Position numbers and translations under genes: made by a program. Source: Nonomuraea pusilla (GTDB lineage: Bacteria > Actinomycetota > Actinomycetes > Streptosporangiales > Streptosporangiaceae). From it: a stretch of DNA of 64,000 nt. Location of the stretch: assembly GCF_900109355.1 (NCBI RefSeq), contig NZ_FOBF01000013.1, positions 62,001 through 126,000 of the forward strand. The letters run 5' to 3'. The stretch's first letter is position 1; each line of letters begins with the position of its first letter. The notes below the pieces were generated by a model. That model saw nothing but the letters and a program-made list of their open reading frames with translations. It was not told the DNA's origin and did not search any database. This document shows positions 50,585 through 57,936 of the stretch, in pieces.

Positions 50585-50587
50585 GGC

Positions 50588-51466
50588 ATGCAGAACGTGA
50601 CCATCTGGAGTGAGGAGTTCGGCGCCGAGACGGACGCGCCGATCCTGTTGATCATGGGTTCGATGTCGCAGGGCGTCCTGTGGCCGGACGAGTTCGTCGG
50701 CCGCCTGACCGCCGGAGGCCGCCGGGTGATCCGGTACGACCACCGCGACACCGGCAGGTCGGGCACCGTCGACTTCGCGGCCGACCCGTACACCTGGGAG
50801 GACATCAAGGACGACGTCTACCGCGTGATGGACGCGCACGGGCTGGAGAGCGCGCACCTGGTCTGCCACTCGGCGGGCGGGCTGCTCGGCCAGTTCGTCG
50901 CCGTGGAGCGGCCGGAGCGGGTGCGCTCGCTGACCGTCATCGGCTCCTCGCCGCTCGGCGGCCGCGAAGGCGAGGTGATCATGCGGGCCCTGACCGGGCA
51001 GCCGCAGCCGGAGGGCAGCCTGCCGGAGCCGACGCCGGAGTTCGTGGACTTCTACCGCGCGCTGATGGCCGCGCCGCCGCCGCAGGACCGGCGCGCGCTG
51101 ATCGACGGCATGATCGCCGAACAGCGGCTGCTGCACGGCACGGGGCTGCCGTTCGACGAGGACGCGGCGCGCCGGCTGCAGGAGCGGATCCACGACCGGG
51201 CCCGCGACCTGTCGGCGGTGGCCAACCACCGGCTGGCCGCCATGGCCAAGCCCGACTTCGAGCCGGTGGACGTGCTGCACCAGGTGAAGGCCCCCACGCT
51301 GGTCATCGAGGGCAGCCACGAGCCGGCGAAGCCGGGCCATGGCGCGATCATCGCCGAACGGATCCCGGGTGCGCGGCTGATGATCGTGGCGGGCATGGGC
51401 CACACGCTGCCGCCGGAGGTGCACGAGGAACTGGCCGCCGCCGTCCTCGCGCACACGGCCGGGTGA
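50588..51466 (+). CDS. Alpha/beta hydrolase (RdmC/aclacinomycin-esterase-like)
   Basis: 292 aa, starts three bases after the LAL stop. Motifs: I-L-L-I-M-G-S-M-S-Q-G (oxyanion loop), Y-D-H-R-D-T-G-R-S, nucleophile C-H-S-A-G-G (Ser ~95), acid region V-I-E-G-S-H-E-P, catalytic His in G-M-G-H-T-L-P. The Y-D-H-R-D-T-G-R-S block is characteristic of the RdmC-like branch. The last residues of the LuxR protein and this start are tightly packed, so they are probably cotranscribed. Confidence 0.85.
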   Translation: MQNVTIWSEEFGAETDAPILLIMGSMSQGVLWPDEFVGRLTAGGRRVIRYDHRDTGRSGTVDFAADPYTWEDIKDDVYRVMDAHGLESAHLVCHSAGGLLGQFVAVERPERVRSLTVIGSSPLGGREGEVIMRALTGQPQPEGSLPEPTPEFVDFYRALMAAPPPQDRRALIDGMIAEQRLLHGTGLPFDEDAARRLQERIHDRARDLSAVANHRLAAMAKPDFEPVDVLHQVKAPTLVIEGSHEPAKPGHGAIIAERIPGARLMIVAGMGHTLPPEVHEELAAAVLAHTAG

Positions 51467-51502
51467 CGTGCGGCCCTGGTCCGGGCATGACCCGGCGCTT
51501 GC

Positions 51503-51898
51503 TCAGCGCAGCTCGCCGGTGATGATCCACAGGTGGCCGAACGGGTCGCGGACGCGGCCCGAGCGCTTGCCGTAGGGCCGGTTCTCGATGGGCACGACCA
51601 CCTCGGCGCCGTGGGAGATCATGCGGTCGCCGAGTGCGTCCGGATCGTCGACCTCGATCTCGAGGAGCACCGCGGAGCCGCCGAGATCATCAGGTGACAG
51701 CCACCCCCACGACGAGACAGCCGGCGAGACCCGGAAGAACGCGCCGCCGACGCGGTGATCGACGACGGAGGGCCGGCCGTCGTCGGTCAGCGGGGCGCGG
51801 AACACCTGCTCGGCGCCGAGGGCGGCCTGGTAGAACGCGGACGCGCGGTCCGGGTCGGGCACGATCAGGCGGGGAGCGATCTGGATGTTGAGCGTCAT
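51503..51898 (-). CDS. VOC protein (PhnB/glyoxalase-like)
   Basis: 131 aa from ATG at 51898; the frame opens 14 codons earlier without similarity. VOC pattern: A-P-R-L-I-V-P-D-P-D-R-A-S-A-F-Y-Q-A-A-L-G-A near the start, and G-K-R-S-G-R-V-R-D-P-F-G-H-L-W-I-I at the end, typical of PhnB-like proteins. Convergent with the hydrolase. The AraC gene 120 bp upstream on the same strand could be cotranscribed. Confidence 0.85.
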   Translation of the reverse strand: MTLNIQIAPRLIVPDPDRASAFYQAALGAEQVFRAPLTDDGRPSVVDHRVGGAFFRVSPAVSSWGWLSPDDLGGSAVLLEIEVDDPDALGDRMISHGAEVVVPIENRPYGKRSGRVRDPFGHLWIITGELR

Positions 51899-52018
51899 CC
51901 CCCCATCGTGGGGGCCGGGATCAGGCGGGGTCTTGAACATTTGGGAACCGGCCGCGCCCGCGTCGGCCCTCGCCCGGACGCGCGCTCCTCGTCCGCATCG
52001 GTCGCCGGCGGCGGGCGC

Positions 52019-52819
52019 CTACGCGGCCAGACCCTCCTCGCGCAGCCACTCGGTGGGCGTGCATCCGGCCATGGCCCGCCACTCCCGGGTGAGGTGCGCC
52101 TGGTCGGCGAATCCCGAGGCCGCGGCCACGGCCGCCAGACCGGCCCTCTTCGCGGAGGCGGCGGCCACCAGCCTGCCCCTCGCGGCCTGGAAACGGAGGA
52201 GCCGCTGGTACTCCTTCGGCGTCACCCCCAAGGCGGTGCGGACCAGGCCGCTCAGGCGACGCCGGGAGCACCCCAGCAGCCGGGCCGCCTCCTGCACCCG
52301 GTCGGTCGCGGACAGCGCCGCCAGCGTGGCGCGCAGTTCGTGGCCGCCGGCCTGCTCCTCGTGCCGGGCCAGGCCGGCGAGCAGGGCGCGTTCGACGACG
52401 GCGCGGCGTTGCGGCCAGGACCGGCAGGCGGCCAGGCGCTCCGGCAGGTCCGCCATCGCCGGGACCACGTCGGCGAGATCGGCGACGTGCCCGGCCAGCG
52501 CCGACGCCGGGATCCCCAGCAGCGCCGCGGCGCCCGAGGGGTTGAGCGTCAGCCACACCCCGCGCGTGCCGCCCTGCTGCCGCAGCTCGGCCGCGTCCAG
52601 GTGAAGTCCGGCGACGACCGCGCGGAACCGGTCGGGCGAGCCGGGCCGGCCGGGCCAGGCGATCTCCAGGGAGTCCTCCTCCGGGATCGTGATCGACAGC
52701 GTGGTGGAGGGCAGGCCACGATGAACGCCGGCCGGGCTCCGCCCGAGATCGTAGGGGCTCAGCGTCGCCACGAACGGCTCCAGAGCCGCGGACGTCCGCT
52801 GATCAGGCACGATGGTCAC
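52019..52819 (-). CDS. AraC-family transcriptional regulator
   Basis: 266 aa, GTG start. The N-terminal domain (~1-150) is a beta-rich sensor of the DUF6597-like type (D-L-G-R-S-P-A, L-P-S-T-T-L-S-I-T-I). C-terminal double HTH (~165-260): V-Q-E-A-A-R-L-L-G-C-S-R-R-R-L-S-G-L-V-R-T-A-L-G-V-T-P-K-E-Y-Q-R-L and G-F-A-D-Q-A-H-L-T-R-E-W-R. Followed 120 bp downstream by a VOC gene on the same strand, its probable target. Confidence 0.88.
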   Translation of the reverse strand: MTIVPDQRTSAALEPFVATLSPYDLGRSPAGVHRGLPSTTLSITIPEEDSLEIAWPGRPGSPDRFRAVVAGLHLDAAELRQQGGTRGVWLTLNPSGAAALLGIPASALAGHVADLADVVPAMADLPERLAACRSWPQRRAVVERALLAGLARHEEQAGGHELRATLAALSATDRVQEAARLLGCSRRRLSGLVRTALGVTPKEYQRLLRFQAARGRLVAAASAKRAGLAAVAAASGFADQAHLTREWRAMAGCTPTEWLREEGLAA

Positions 52820-52937
52820 CCTGCCACGGTACGGCGTCGGGGCGGCGCGACCGACGTCCCGCGGGGTGCCGGCCGATGATCACTACCTGGTCTCCCGGCG
52901 GAGCGCTCGGCCGGTGGGAGTGGGGCGGCGCAGCGCG

Positions 52938-53522
52938 TCAGCGGGCGGCGGACGGCCGCCAGCCGTGGACGAGGATGTCGAAGATGGTCTCGACGGCGGC
53001 CTGGAGGTCGTGCCGGCCGCGGGCGAGGGCGGGGATCTCCAGGACGTAGCGGGCGAGCGCGGCGCAGGCGAGGTCGTCGCGGTCGGCGCCGACCTCGTCG
53101 GCGATGGCCGCGGCGAGGGCGTGGGCGTGGCGGGTCCACATGTGCTCGGCGTAGGCGCGCAGTTCGGGCGTGGAGTCGACCAGGTGGGTGAACCCGGCCC
53201 GCTGGGGGTGGGTCTCGATCGGCAGCCAGGTGTCGAGGATGTGCCGGCGGAGGGCGTCGGGGATGCTCTGGCCGGACGCGCGCTGCCGGACCGCGGCGAC
53301 GAGGCCCGCCTCGCGGTCCTGCTCCTGGTCGAACACCAGCGCTTCCTTGCCGGTGAAGTGCTTGAACACCGTGGTGGTCGACACGTCCGCCGCATCGGCG
53401 ATGTCGCGGATGCTCACCTGGTCGTAGCCCCGCTCGAGGAAGAGCCGCAGGGCCGCGTCGGCGATCGCTTGCCGGGTGGCCGCCTTCTTGCGTTCGCGGC
53501 GGCCGACGGGAGACACGGTCAT
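52938..53522 (-). CDS. TetR-family regulator of the TetX-like monooxygenase
   Basis: 194 aa from ATG at 53522; the frame opens 11 codons earlier. HTH ~10-55: T-R-Q-A-I-A-D-A-A-L-R-L-F-L-E-R-G-Y-D-Q-V-S-I-R-D-I-A followed by T-T-T-V-F-K-H-F. Divergent from a TetX-like FAD monooxygenase with a perfect 18-bp operator between them, the same logic as TetR/TetA. The decayed TetR fragment at 22739 is a close relative of its HTH. Confidence 0.9.
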   Translation of the reverse strand: MTVSPVGRRERKKAATRQAIADAALRLFLERGYDQVSIRDIADAADVSTTTVFKHFTGKEALVFDQEQDREAGLVAAVRQRASGQSIPDALRRHILDTWLPIETHPQRAGFTHLVDSTPELRAYAEHMWTRHAHALAAAIADEVGADRDDLACAALARYVLEIPALARGRHDLQAAVETIFDILVHGWRPSAAR

Positions 53523-53544
53523 GGGTGAAGCATATCTGAAAGCT

Positions 53545-53562
53545 GCACGATGCACATCGTGC
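53545..53562. promoter_or_regulatory. TetR operator, perfect 8+8 bp dyad
   Basis: GCACGATG-CA-CATCGTGC, perfect arms with a 2-bp centre. It lies 22 bp upstream of the TetR start and 15 bp before the -35 of the divergent promoter. Confidence 0.7.
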
Positions 53563-53576
53563 TACCAGTTGCTTAG

Positions 53577-53605
53577 TTGACTCGTTGCACTTTTGTACCT
53601 AGTCT
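53577..53605 (+). promoter_or_regulatory. Sigma-70 promoter of the TetX-like gene
   Basis: TTGACT (53577-53582), 17-bp spacer, TAGTCT (53600-53605). Predicted start near 53612, giving a leader of ~75 nt before the ATG at 53688, which has AGAAGGAAC as ribosome site. Confidence 0.65.
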
Positions 53606-53687
53606 CCTTTCGGCAGGAGGCCCCGGGCCGGCAGCACGGCCCTGCCCGCCGCGTGCCTCGCCTCTCCCCCGATCAGAAGGAACAGCC

Positions 53688-54833
53688 ATGACCTCTCCCA
53701 CGCCCGCCCACGCCCGCATCAGCGTCATCGGCGCCGGACCCGGGGGCCTGACCTGTGCCCGCATCCTGCAACGGCGCGGCCTGACGGTCACCGTCTACGA
53801 CCGCGAGGCCGGTCCCCAGGCCCGCGACCAGGGCGGCAGCCTCGACCTGCATGCCGACAACGGCCAGATCGCGCTGCGCGAGGCCGGCCTGCTGGAGGCG
53901 TTCTTCGACCTCGCCCGGCCCGAAGGGCAGGAGATGCGCCAGCTGAGCCCCGACGGCCGGCTCCTGTTCCACCACGTTCCCGGCGACGGCGAGCTGTTCA
54001 AGCCGGAGATCGACCGCGGCCACCTGCGCACGCTGCTGCTGGACTCGCTGGAGCCCGGGACGGTGCGGTGGGGCCGGGCCCTCACCGCCGTCGGCGGGCC
54101 CGCCGACGGCCCCCGGCTGCTGCACTTCGCCGACGGCGACACCGTCGAGACCGACCTGGTCATCGGCGCCGACGGCGCCTTCTCCCAGGTCCGCCCGGCC
54201 CTCTCACCGGCCGTCCCCGGCTACACCGGGGTGAGCTTCCTCGAAGCCTGGTTCTCCGACGTCGAGGGACGCCACCCCGCCGTCGCCGAACTGGTCGGCC
54301 AGGGCGGCGCCGCCGCGGCCGACGGCGAACGCGGCATGTTCGCCCAGCGCAACAGCGGCGGCCACATCCGCGTCTACCTCATCCAGCGCGTCGCCGCCGA
54401 CTGGATCAGCCGGAGCGGGCTGACCGTCGACGACACCGAGGGCATCCGTGCCCTGCTCCTCAAGGAGTACGCGCGCTGGTCCCCCGGCCTGCGCCGCCTG
54501 ATCAGCGACAACGACGGCCCCTACGTCGACCGCCCCATCCACGCCCTGCCCGTGCCCCACACCTGGGAGCACCAGCCGACCGTCACCCTCCTCGGCGACG
54601 CCGCCCACCTCATGCCCCCGCTGGGCGTCGGCGTCAACCTCGCCATGCTCGACGCCTGCGAACTCGCCCTCGCCCTCGCCGGCGCCCCCACCGTCGGGGA
54701 CGCGGTCCGCGCCTACGAGCACACCATGCTGCCCCGCTCCGTCGAGACGGCCAAGCTCCTGGAAGGCGGCGCCGAGCACCTGCTGTCCGACGAACTCCCC
54801 GACTTCGCCCACGGCGACGACACCCAGCCCTGA
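53688..54833 (+). CDS. TetX-like FAD-dependent monooxygenase
   Basis: 381 aa. FAD motif V-I-G-A-G-P-G-G-L-T (~12-21), then V-Y-D-R-E-A-G-P-Q-A-R-D-Q-G-G-S-L-D-L-H, which closely parallels the TetX segment Y-E-R-D-x-D-x-E-A-R-x-x-G-G-T-L-D-L-H. The second FAD motif G-D-A-A-H-L-M-P-P-L-G matches TetX G-D-A-A-H-L-M-P-P-F. Length equals TetX (~380). TetX hydroxylates and inactivates tetracyclines with NADPH and O2; homologues act on other aromatics and rifamycins. Adjacent TetR and ABC-F genes suggest drug response. Activity on tetracycline is inference. Confidence 0.85.
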   Translation: MTSPTPAHARISVIGAGPGGLTCARILQRRGLTVTVYDREAGPQARDQGGSLDLHADNGQIALREAGLLEAFFDLARPEGQEMRQLSPDGRLLFHHVPGDGELFKPEIDRGHLRTLLLDSLEPGTVRWGRALTAVGGPADGPRLLHFADGDTVETDLVIGADGAFSQVRPALSPAVPGYTGVSFLEAWFSDVEGRHPAVAELVGQGGAAAADGERGMFAQRNSGGHIRVYLIQRVAADWISRSGLTVDDTEGIRALLLKEYARWSPGLRRLISDNDGPYVDRPIHALPVPHTWEHQPTVTLLGDAAHLMPPLGVGVNLAMLDACELALALAGAPTVGDAVRAYEHTMLPRSVETAKLLEGGAEHLLSDELPDFAHGDDTQP

Positions 54834-54859
54834 CCCCCGTACGCCGAAGGCCCCGGCCG

Positions 54860-56467
54860 TCAGACGTTCAGGTCCCGGCGCTGACGCATGCGGCCGTCCA
54901 CGCCGAGTTCGAGGACGGTGTCGACGCCGATCCGCCCGAGGAACGCGGCGTCGTGGCTGACCACGAGAAGGGCCCCCCGGTACGCGTCGAGGGCCTCCGC
55001 GAGCTGCTCGACGCTGGCGATGTCGAGATTGTTGGTGGGCTCGTCCAGGATCAGCAGCTGGGCCGGCGGCTCCGCCAGGAGGAGCCGCGCGAGGGAGACC
55101 CGGAAGCGCTCCCCACCGGACAGCGTGCGCACCGGACGGTCGGCGCTGTCGCCCCGCAGAAGGAGCCGGGCGAGCTGGTTGCGGATCGTGCCCGCCGGCG
55201 TCCCGGGGGCGACCGACTGGACGTTCGCCATCGCGCTCGCCGCGTCGTCGAGCCCGTCGAGACGCTGCGGGAGGTGGCCGACGAGCTCGGTCAGGAGCCG
55301 CCCGTGGGGCCGATCGGGCGCGGGAGCCGTGCCGCGCACCAGGTGCTCGATCAGGGTGGACTTCCCGGTGCCGTTCGCCCCGACGAGCGCGACCCGCTCC
55401 GGCCCCTGGATGACGAACGTGCGCTCCTGGTCGTGCAGCTCCGCCAGGCGCCTTCCGCGCGGGACGCCGGGATCGGGCAGGACGAGGCTGATGTGCTCCT
55501 CCTCGCGGACGCGGGCGTCGGCGGCGTCCACCGCGGCCTGGGCCGCCTGGACCTTGTCGTCGAGCGTCGAGCGCAACGAACCCGCGGACGCCTGGGCCTT
55601 GCTGGCGCGGTTGCCCGCCAGGATCTTCGGGATGCCGCCGTCCCTCTGGGTCTTCTTCGCGGTGCGCTCCCTGCGCGCCAGCTTCGTCTCGGCCTCGACG
55701 CGCTGCCGCTTCTCGACCTTGAGCGCCTGCTGGGCCGACCGCGCGGCCTGGACCGCCGCCGCCTGCTCCTGCTCCCGGTGCTCCTTCCACGCGCTGTAGG
55801 GGCCGCCGAAGGTGTCGAGGGTGCCGCCGTACAGCTCGGTGGTGTTCTCCATGTGCTCCAGCAGTTCGAGGTCGTGGCTGACCACGACGAGGGTCCCCGG
55901 CCACTGGTCGACGAAGTCGGCCAGCTTGGCGCGGGTGGGCCGGTCGAGGTTGTTGGTGGGCTCGTCGAGCAGCGTGATCGGAGTGCGCCGGATGCGCAGG
56001 CCGGTGATGGCGATGAGCATCGCCTCTCCCCCGGAGACCTCGGCGACGCGGCGGTCGAGGTCCGCGGCGGTGAATCCGATCTGGTGCAGGGCCTCGTCGG
56101 CGCGGGACTCGATGTCCCAGTCGTCGCCGATCGTGTCGAAGTGACGCTCGTCGACGTCGCCGGACTCGATGGCCCTCATCGCGGCGATGATCCCGTCGAT
56201 GCCGAGGAGCTCGGCGATCGTCGTCTCCCGCCGGAGCGTGAGCGTCTGAGGCAGGTAGCCGACCTCGCCGACGGTGTCGATCTGGCCGGCGGTCGGCCGC
56301 AGGATGCCGGCGACGAGCCGCAGCAGCGTGGACTTCCCGGCGCCGTTGCGCCCGATCAAGCCGGTCCTTCCCGTGCTGAAGGTGCCGTTGACGCCCGAGA
56401 GCGCGACGGTGCCGTCCGGCCATTCGAAGGTCAGATCGCGGAAGGTGACGGCGGACTTCATGGACAT
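54860..56467 (-). CDS. ABC-F family ATP-binding protein (antibiotic-resistance type)
   Basis: 535 aa, two ABC domains and no membrane segments. Domain 1: Walker A I-G-R-N-G-A-G-K-S-T (~37-46), signature V-S-G-G-E, Walker B T-L-L-D-E-P-T-N-N-L-D. A charged linker (~215-290) with K-V-E-K-R-Q-R-V-E-A-E and A-K-K-T-Q-R-D-G. Domain 2: V-G-A-N-G-T-G-K-S-T, L-S-G-G-E-R-F-R, L-I-L-D-E-P-T-N-N-L-D. ABC-F proteins bind the ribosomal E site and displace antibiotics or rescue stalling. Start chosen at the ATG with AAGGGA upstream; an in-frame ATG at 56668 would add 67 residues. A long structured leader precedes it. Confidence 0.9.
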   Translation of the reverse strand: MSMKSAVTFRDLTFEWPDGTVALSGVNGTFSTGRTGLIGRNGAGKSTLLRLVAGILRPTAGQIDTVGEVGYLPQTLTLRRETTIAELLGIDGIIAAMRAIESGDVDERHFDTIGDDWDIESRADEALHQIGFTAADLDRRVAEVSGGEAMLIAITGLRIRRTPITLLDEPTNNLDRPTRAKLADFVDQWPGTLVVVSHDLELLEHMENTTELYGGTLDTFGGPYSAWKEHREQEQAAAVQAARSAQQALKVEKRQRVEAETKLARRERTAKKTQRDGGIPKILAGNRASKAQASAGSLRSTLDDKVQAAQAAVDAADARVREEEHISLVLPDPGVPRGRRLAELHDQERTFVIQGPERVALVGANGTGKSTLIEHLVRGTAPAPDRPHGRLLTELVGHLPQRLDGLDDAASAMANVQSVAPGTPAGTIRNQLARLLLRGDSADRPVRTLSGGERFRVSLARLLLAEPPAQLLILDEPTNNLDIASVEQLAEALDAYRGALLVVSHDAAFLGRIGVDTVLELGVDGRMRQRRDLNV

Positions 56468-56489
56468 GGCTGGTGTTTCCCTTCTTCCG

Positions 56490-56663
56490 TCAGCCGCGGA
56501 GGGACGCGACGGGGATCTGTTCGGTGTGGACGGGAGCGGCGAGCCGGTCGCCGCTGTCGTCGAGGAGCGGCCCGGCGGCGAGCGCCGTGGCGCTCGCCCT
56601 GCTGTGAGCGTGGCAGTGAGCGCGGCGGTGGCGGGCGCGGGAACGCGACCTGCGGTGCTGCAT
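56490..56663 (-). CDS. Upstream ORF 2 in the ABC-F leader, 57 codons
   Basis: 57-residue Arg/His/Ala-rich ORF beginning M-Q-H-R-R-S-R-S-R-A-R-H-R-R and ending P-V-A-S-L-R-G. ATG with GAAAGG seven bases upstream. Ends 23 bp before the ABC-F start. A perfect 9-bp hairpin lies within it. No similarity recognised; a run of Arg codons could sense ribosome stalling. Real translation is unproven. Confidence 0.4.
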   Translation of the reverse strand: MQHRRSRSRARHRRAHCHAHSRASATALAAGPLLDDSGDRLAAPVHTEQIPVASLRG

Positions 56664-57023
56664 GGCATGGCCTTTCGTGAACGGCTTCGAACGCCGGCGG
56701 GAACGGCGGGACGACCGACCACGGGCCGTGAGTCACCGCGGCGAGAGCTTCGATCAGGGCTGCCGGGGGTGCCGTCCGCCCGCGGCGCGGGGCCGCAGCC
56801 CGGAACCGGGCGAAGGACGGACGGGCAGGGGCAGGATCGACGTCGCGCGTTCGCAGGCGCAGAACGGGAACCGGGGTCGGTGCGGTGCGAACGTGCCGGC
56901 AGGCTTCACGCAGAGGTGTCAACGCCTCGGGCGGGCGGACTCACACTGCTGCTTCAGGAGAACGGTCGTTCACCGTCGTGGGCGTCGGGCCCACGCGGAT
57001 GAAAGCCACCGGCAGTTCGGTGG

Positions 57024-57050
57024 CTAGATTCTGTCGACCTCGATCTCCAT
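57024..57050 (-). CDS. Upstream ORF 1 in the ABC-F leader, MEIEVDRI
   Basis: Eight codons and a TAG stop. The stop lies at the base of the first hairpin (57004-57025), so a ribosome finishing this ORF would open that stem. A TACGAT hexamer 8 nt upstream suggests translation directly from the RNA 5' end. Confidence 0.45.
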   Translation of the reverse strand: MEIEVDRI

Positions 57051-57249
57051 GACACCGATCGTAACAAGGATTCCGTACGAGTTCGAACCCGGACGTCCAA
57101 GGACGGCGGGTGGCGGACGGAACGCCGGCAGGGGCGCCGTCGGCGCCGGCCCCCGGTGAGGCCGGGCACCGGGCGCGGCGGCGAGGTGGCGGCGCAGGCG
57201 CTTCCGTTCAGCCGCGGCGCGGCCGAGGGGATGCCGATGGGATGACGTG

Positions 57250-57711
57250 TCAGTGGTGCCTGTCGCGATGGTGTTCGGCGAGGCGGGTGAGCAGGTCGAT
57301 CAGGGTACGCCGGTCGGCTTCGGGCAGCGGGGCGAGGAACTCGTCCTGGGCGGCGGCGATCAGCCGGTCGAGGTGGACGAGTTGCCTCCGGCCCGCCGCG
57401 GTGATGGTGACGACGTTGCGCCGGCGGTCCTCCGGGTCGGGCGCGCGCTCGAGGAACTGCCGTTCGGCCAGGTCGTTGACGGTCGCCACCATGTCGCTGC
57501 GGTCGATGCCGGTACGCCGGCCGAGGGCGGCCTGGCTGGCCGGGCCGTACTCCTCCAGCGCGGCGAGCAGGGCGTAGTGGTAGCGCCGGACGCCGGCCTG
57601 GGCGAGCGCCTGGTCCACGATCCGGTTGGCGTTCAGTGCCGCCTGGTTGGTCAGCCTGCTCGGCAGCCCGCGCAGCCGCTCGGGCGGCGGCGTTCCTTCT
57701 GCGGTCTCCAC
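57250..57711 (-). CDS. MarR-family transcriptional regulator
   Basis: 153 aa. Winged helix ~45-115: H-Y-A-L-L-A-A-L-E-E-Y-G-P-A-S-Q-A-A-L-G-R-R-T-G-I-D-R-S-D-M-V-A-T-V-N-D-L and wing R-A-P-D-P-E-D-R-R-R-N-V-V-T-I-T-A-A-G. Divergent from a flavoprotein gene; two abutting GTTGG-N5-CCAAC dyads lie in the gap. Likely represses the flavoprotein until an aromatic or oxidant ligand binds. Confidence 0.9.
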   Translation of the reverse strand: METAEGTPPPERLRGLPSRLTNQAALNANRIVDQALAQAGVRRYHYALLAALEEYGPASQAALGRRTGIDRSDMVATVNDLAERQFLERAPDPEDRRRNVVTITAAGRRQLVHLDRLIAAAQDEFLAPLPEADRRTLIDLLTRLAEHHRDRHH

Positions 57712-57731
57712 AGGGTCAATCTAGCAAGTTG

Positions 57732-57788
57732 TTGGCAGGACCCACGATCAGCTGTATTGTTGGCCACGCCAACGTTGGCCCGTCCAAC
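57732..57788 (+). promoter_or_regulatory. Promoter with doubled MarR operator
   Basis: TTGGCA (57732-57737), 17-bp spacer, TATTGT (57755-57760). Two adjacent 15-bp dyads follow: GTTGGCCACGCCAAC (57759-57773) and GTTGGCCCGTCCAAC (57774-57788), the first overlapping the -10. An extra half-site GTTGG occurs at 57731-57735. A doubled site suggests cooperative binding of two MarR dimers. Confidence 0.65.
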
Positions 57789-57818
57789 ATTTCCGCTGTG
57801 AAGAAGGTGTGGTCTCTC

Positions 57819-57935
57819 ATGAGCACAGCCACCGTCAACGCGCCGGACAGCGCGCCGCCGCCACGAGCTCCCCGCCCCGCCCGTCCCCATGGATCCGACC
57901 GTGCGGTAGCCGACCCTGGAAAGGCGGAAGACTGA
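57819..57935 (+). CDS. Small Pro/Ala-rich ORF before the flavoprotein gene
   Basis: 38 codons, ATG at 57819 with AAGAAGG upstream, ending one base before the flavoprotein start. The product is Pro/Ala/Arg-rich (A-P-D-S-A-P-P-P-R-A-P-R-P-A-R-P) with no fold. It may be a coupling ORF for the next gene or the remnant of a former N-terminus. Translation is uncertain. Confidence 0.3.
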   Translation: MSTATVNAPDSAPPPRAPRPARPHGSDRAVADPGKAED

Positions 57936-57936
57936 C

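Larger units (their letters stand above)
56468..57063 (-). promoter_or_regulatory. Long 5' leader of the ABC-F gene with upstream ORFs and hairpins
   Basis: Minus strand, reading down from 57063: a TACGAT -10-like hexamer (57058-57063); an eight-codon ORF starting at 57050, ~1 nt after the predicted start, so possibly leaderless; an 8-bp hairpin AGCCACCG/CGGTGGCT (57004-57025) on its stop; a 7-bp hairpin CGTGGGC/GCCCACG (56977-56995); a 5-bp hairpin ACGGT/ACCGT (56961-56975); then a 57-codon ORF (56490-56663) containing a 9-bp hairpin GCGAGCGCC/GGCGCTCGC (56578-56597). This is the layout of ribosome-mediated attenuation. Nothing else is recognised up to the MarR gene end at 57250. Confidence 0.6.

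Noticed and set aside
54068..56680. 870-codon plus-strand frame spanning the monooxygenase end and antisense to the ABC-F gene
   Set aside because: Changes character across two real genes and has no domain; both true genes show conserved motifs in other frames.
56881..56925. TTGACA on the minus strand at 56917-56922 as an ABC-F promoter
   Set aside because: No acceptable -10 at 16-19 bp; the TACGAT site near 57060 fits the leader better.
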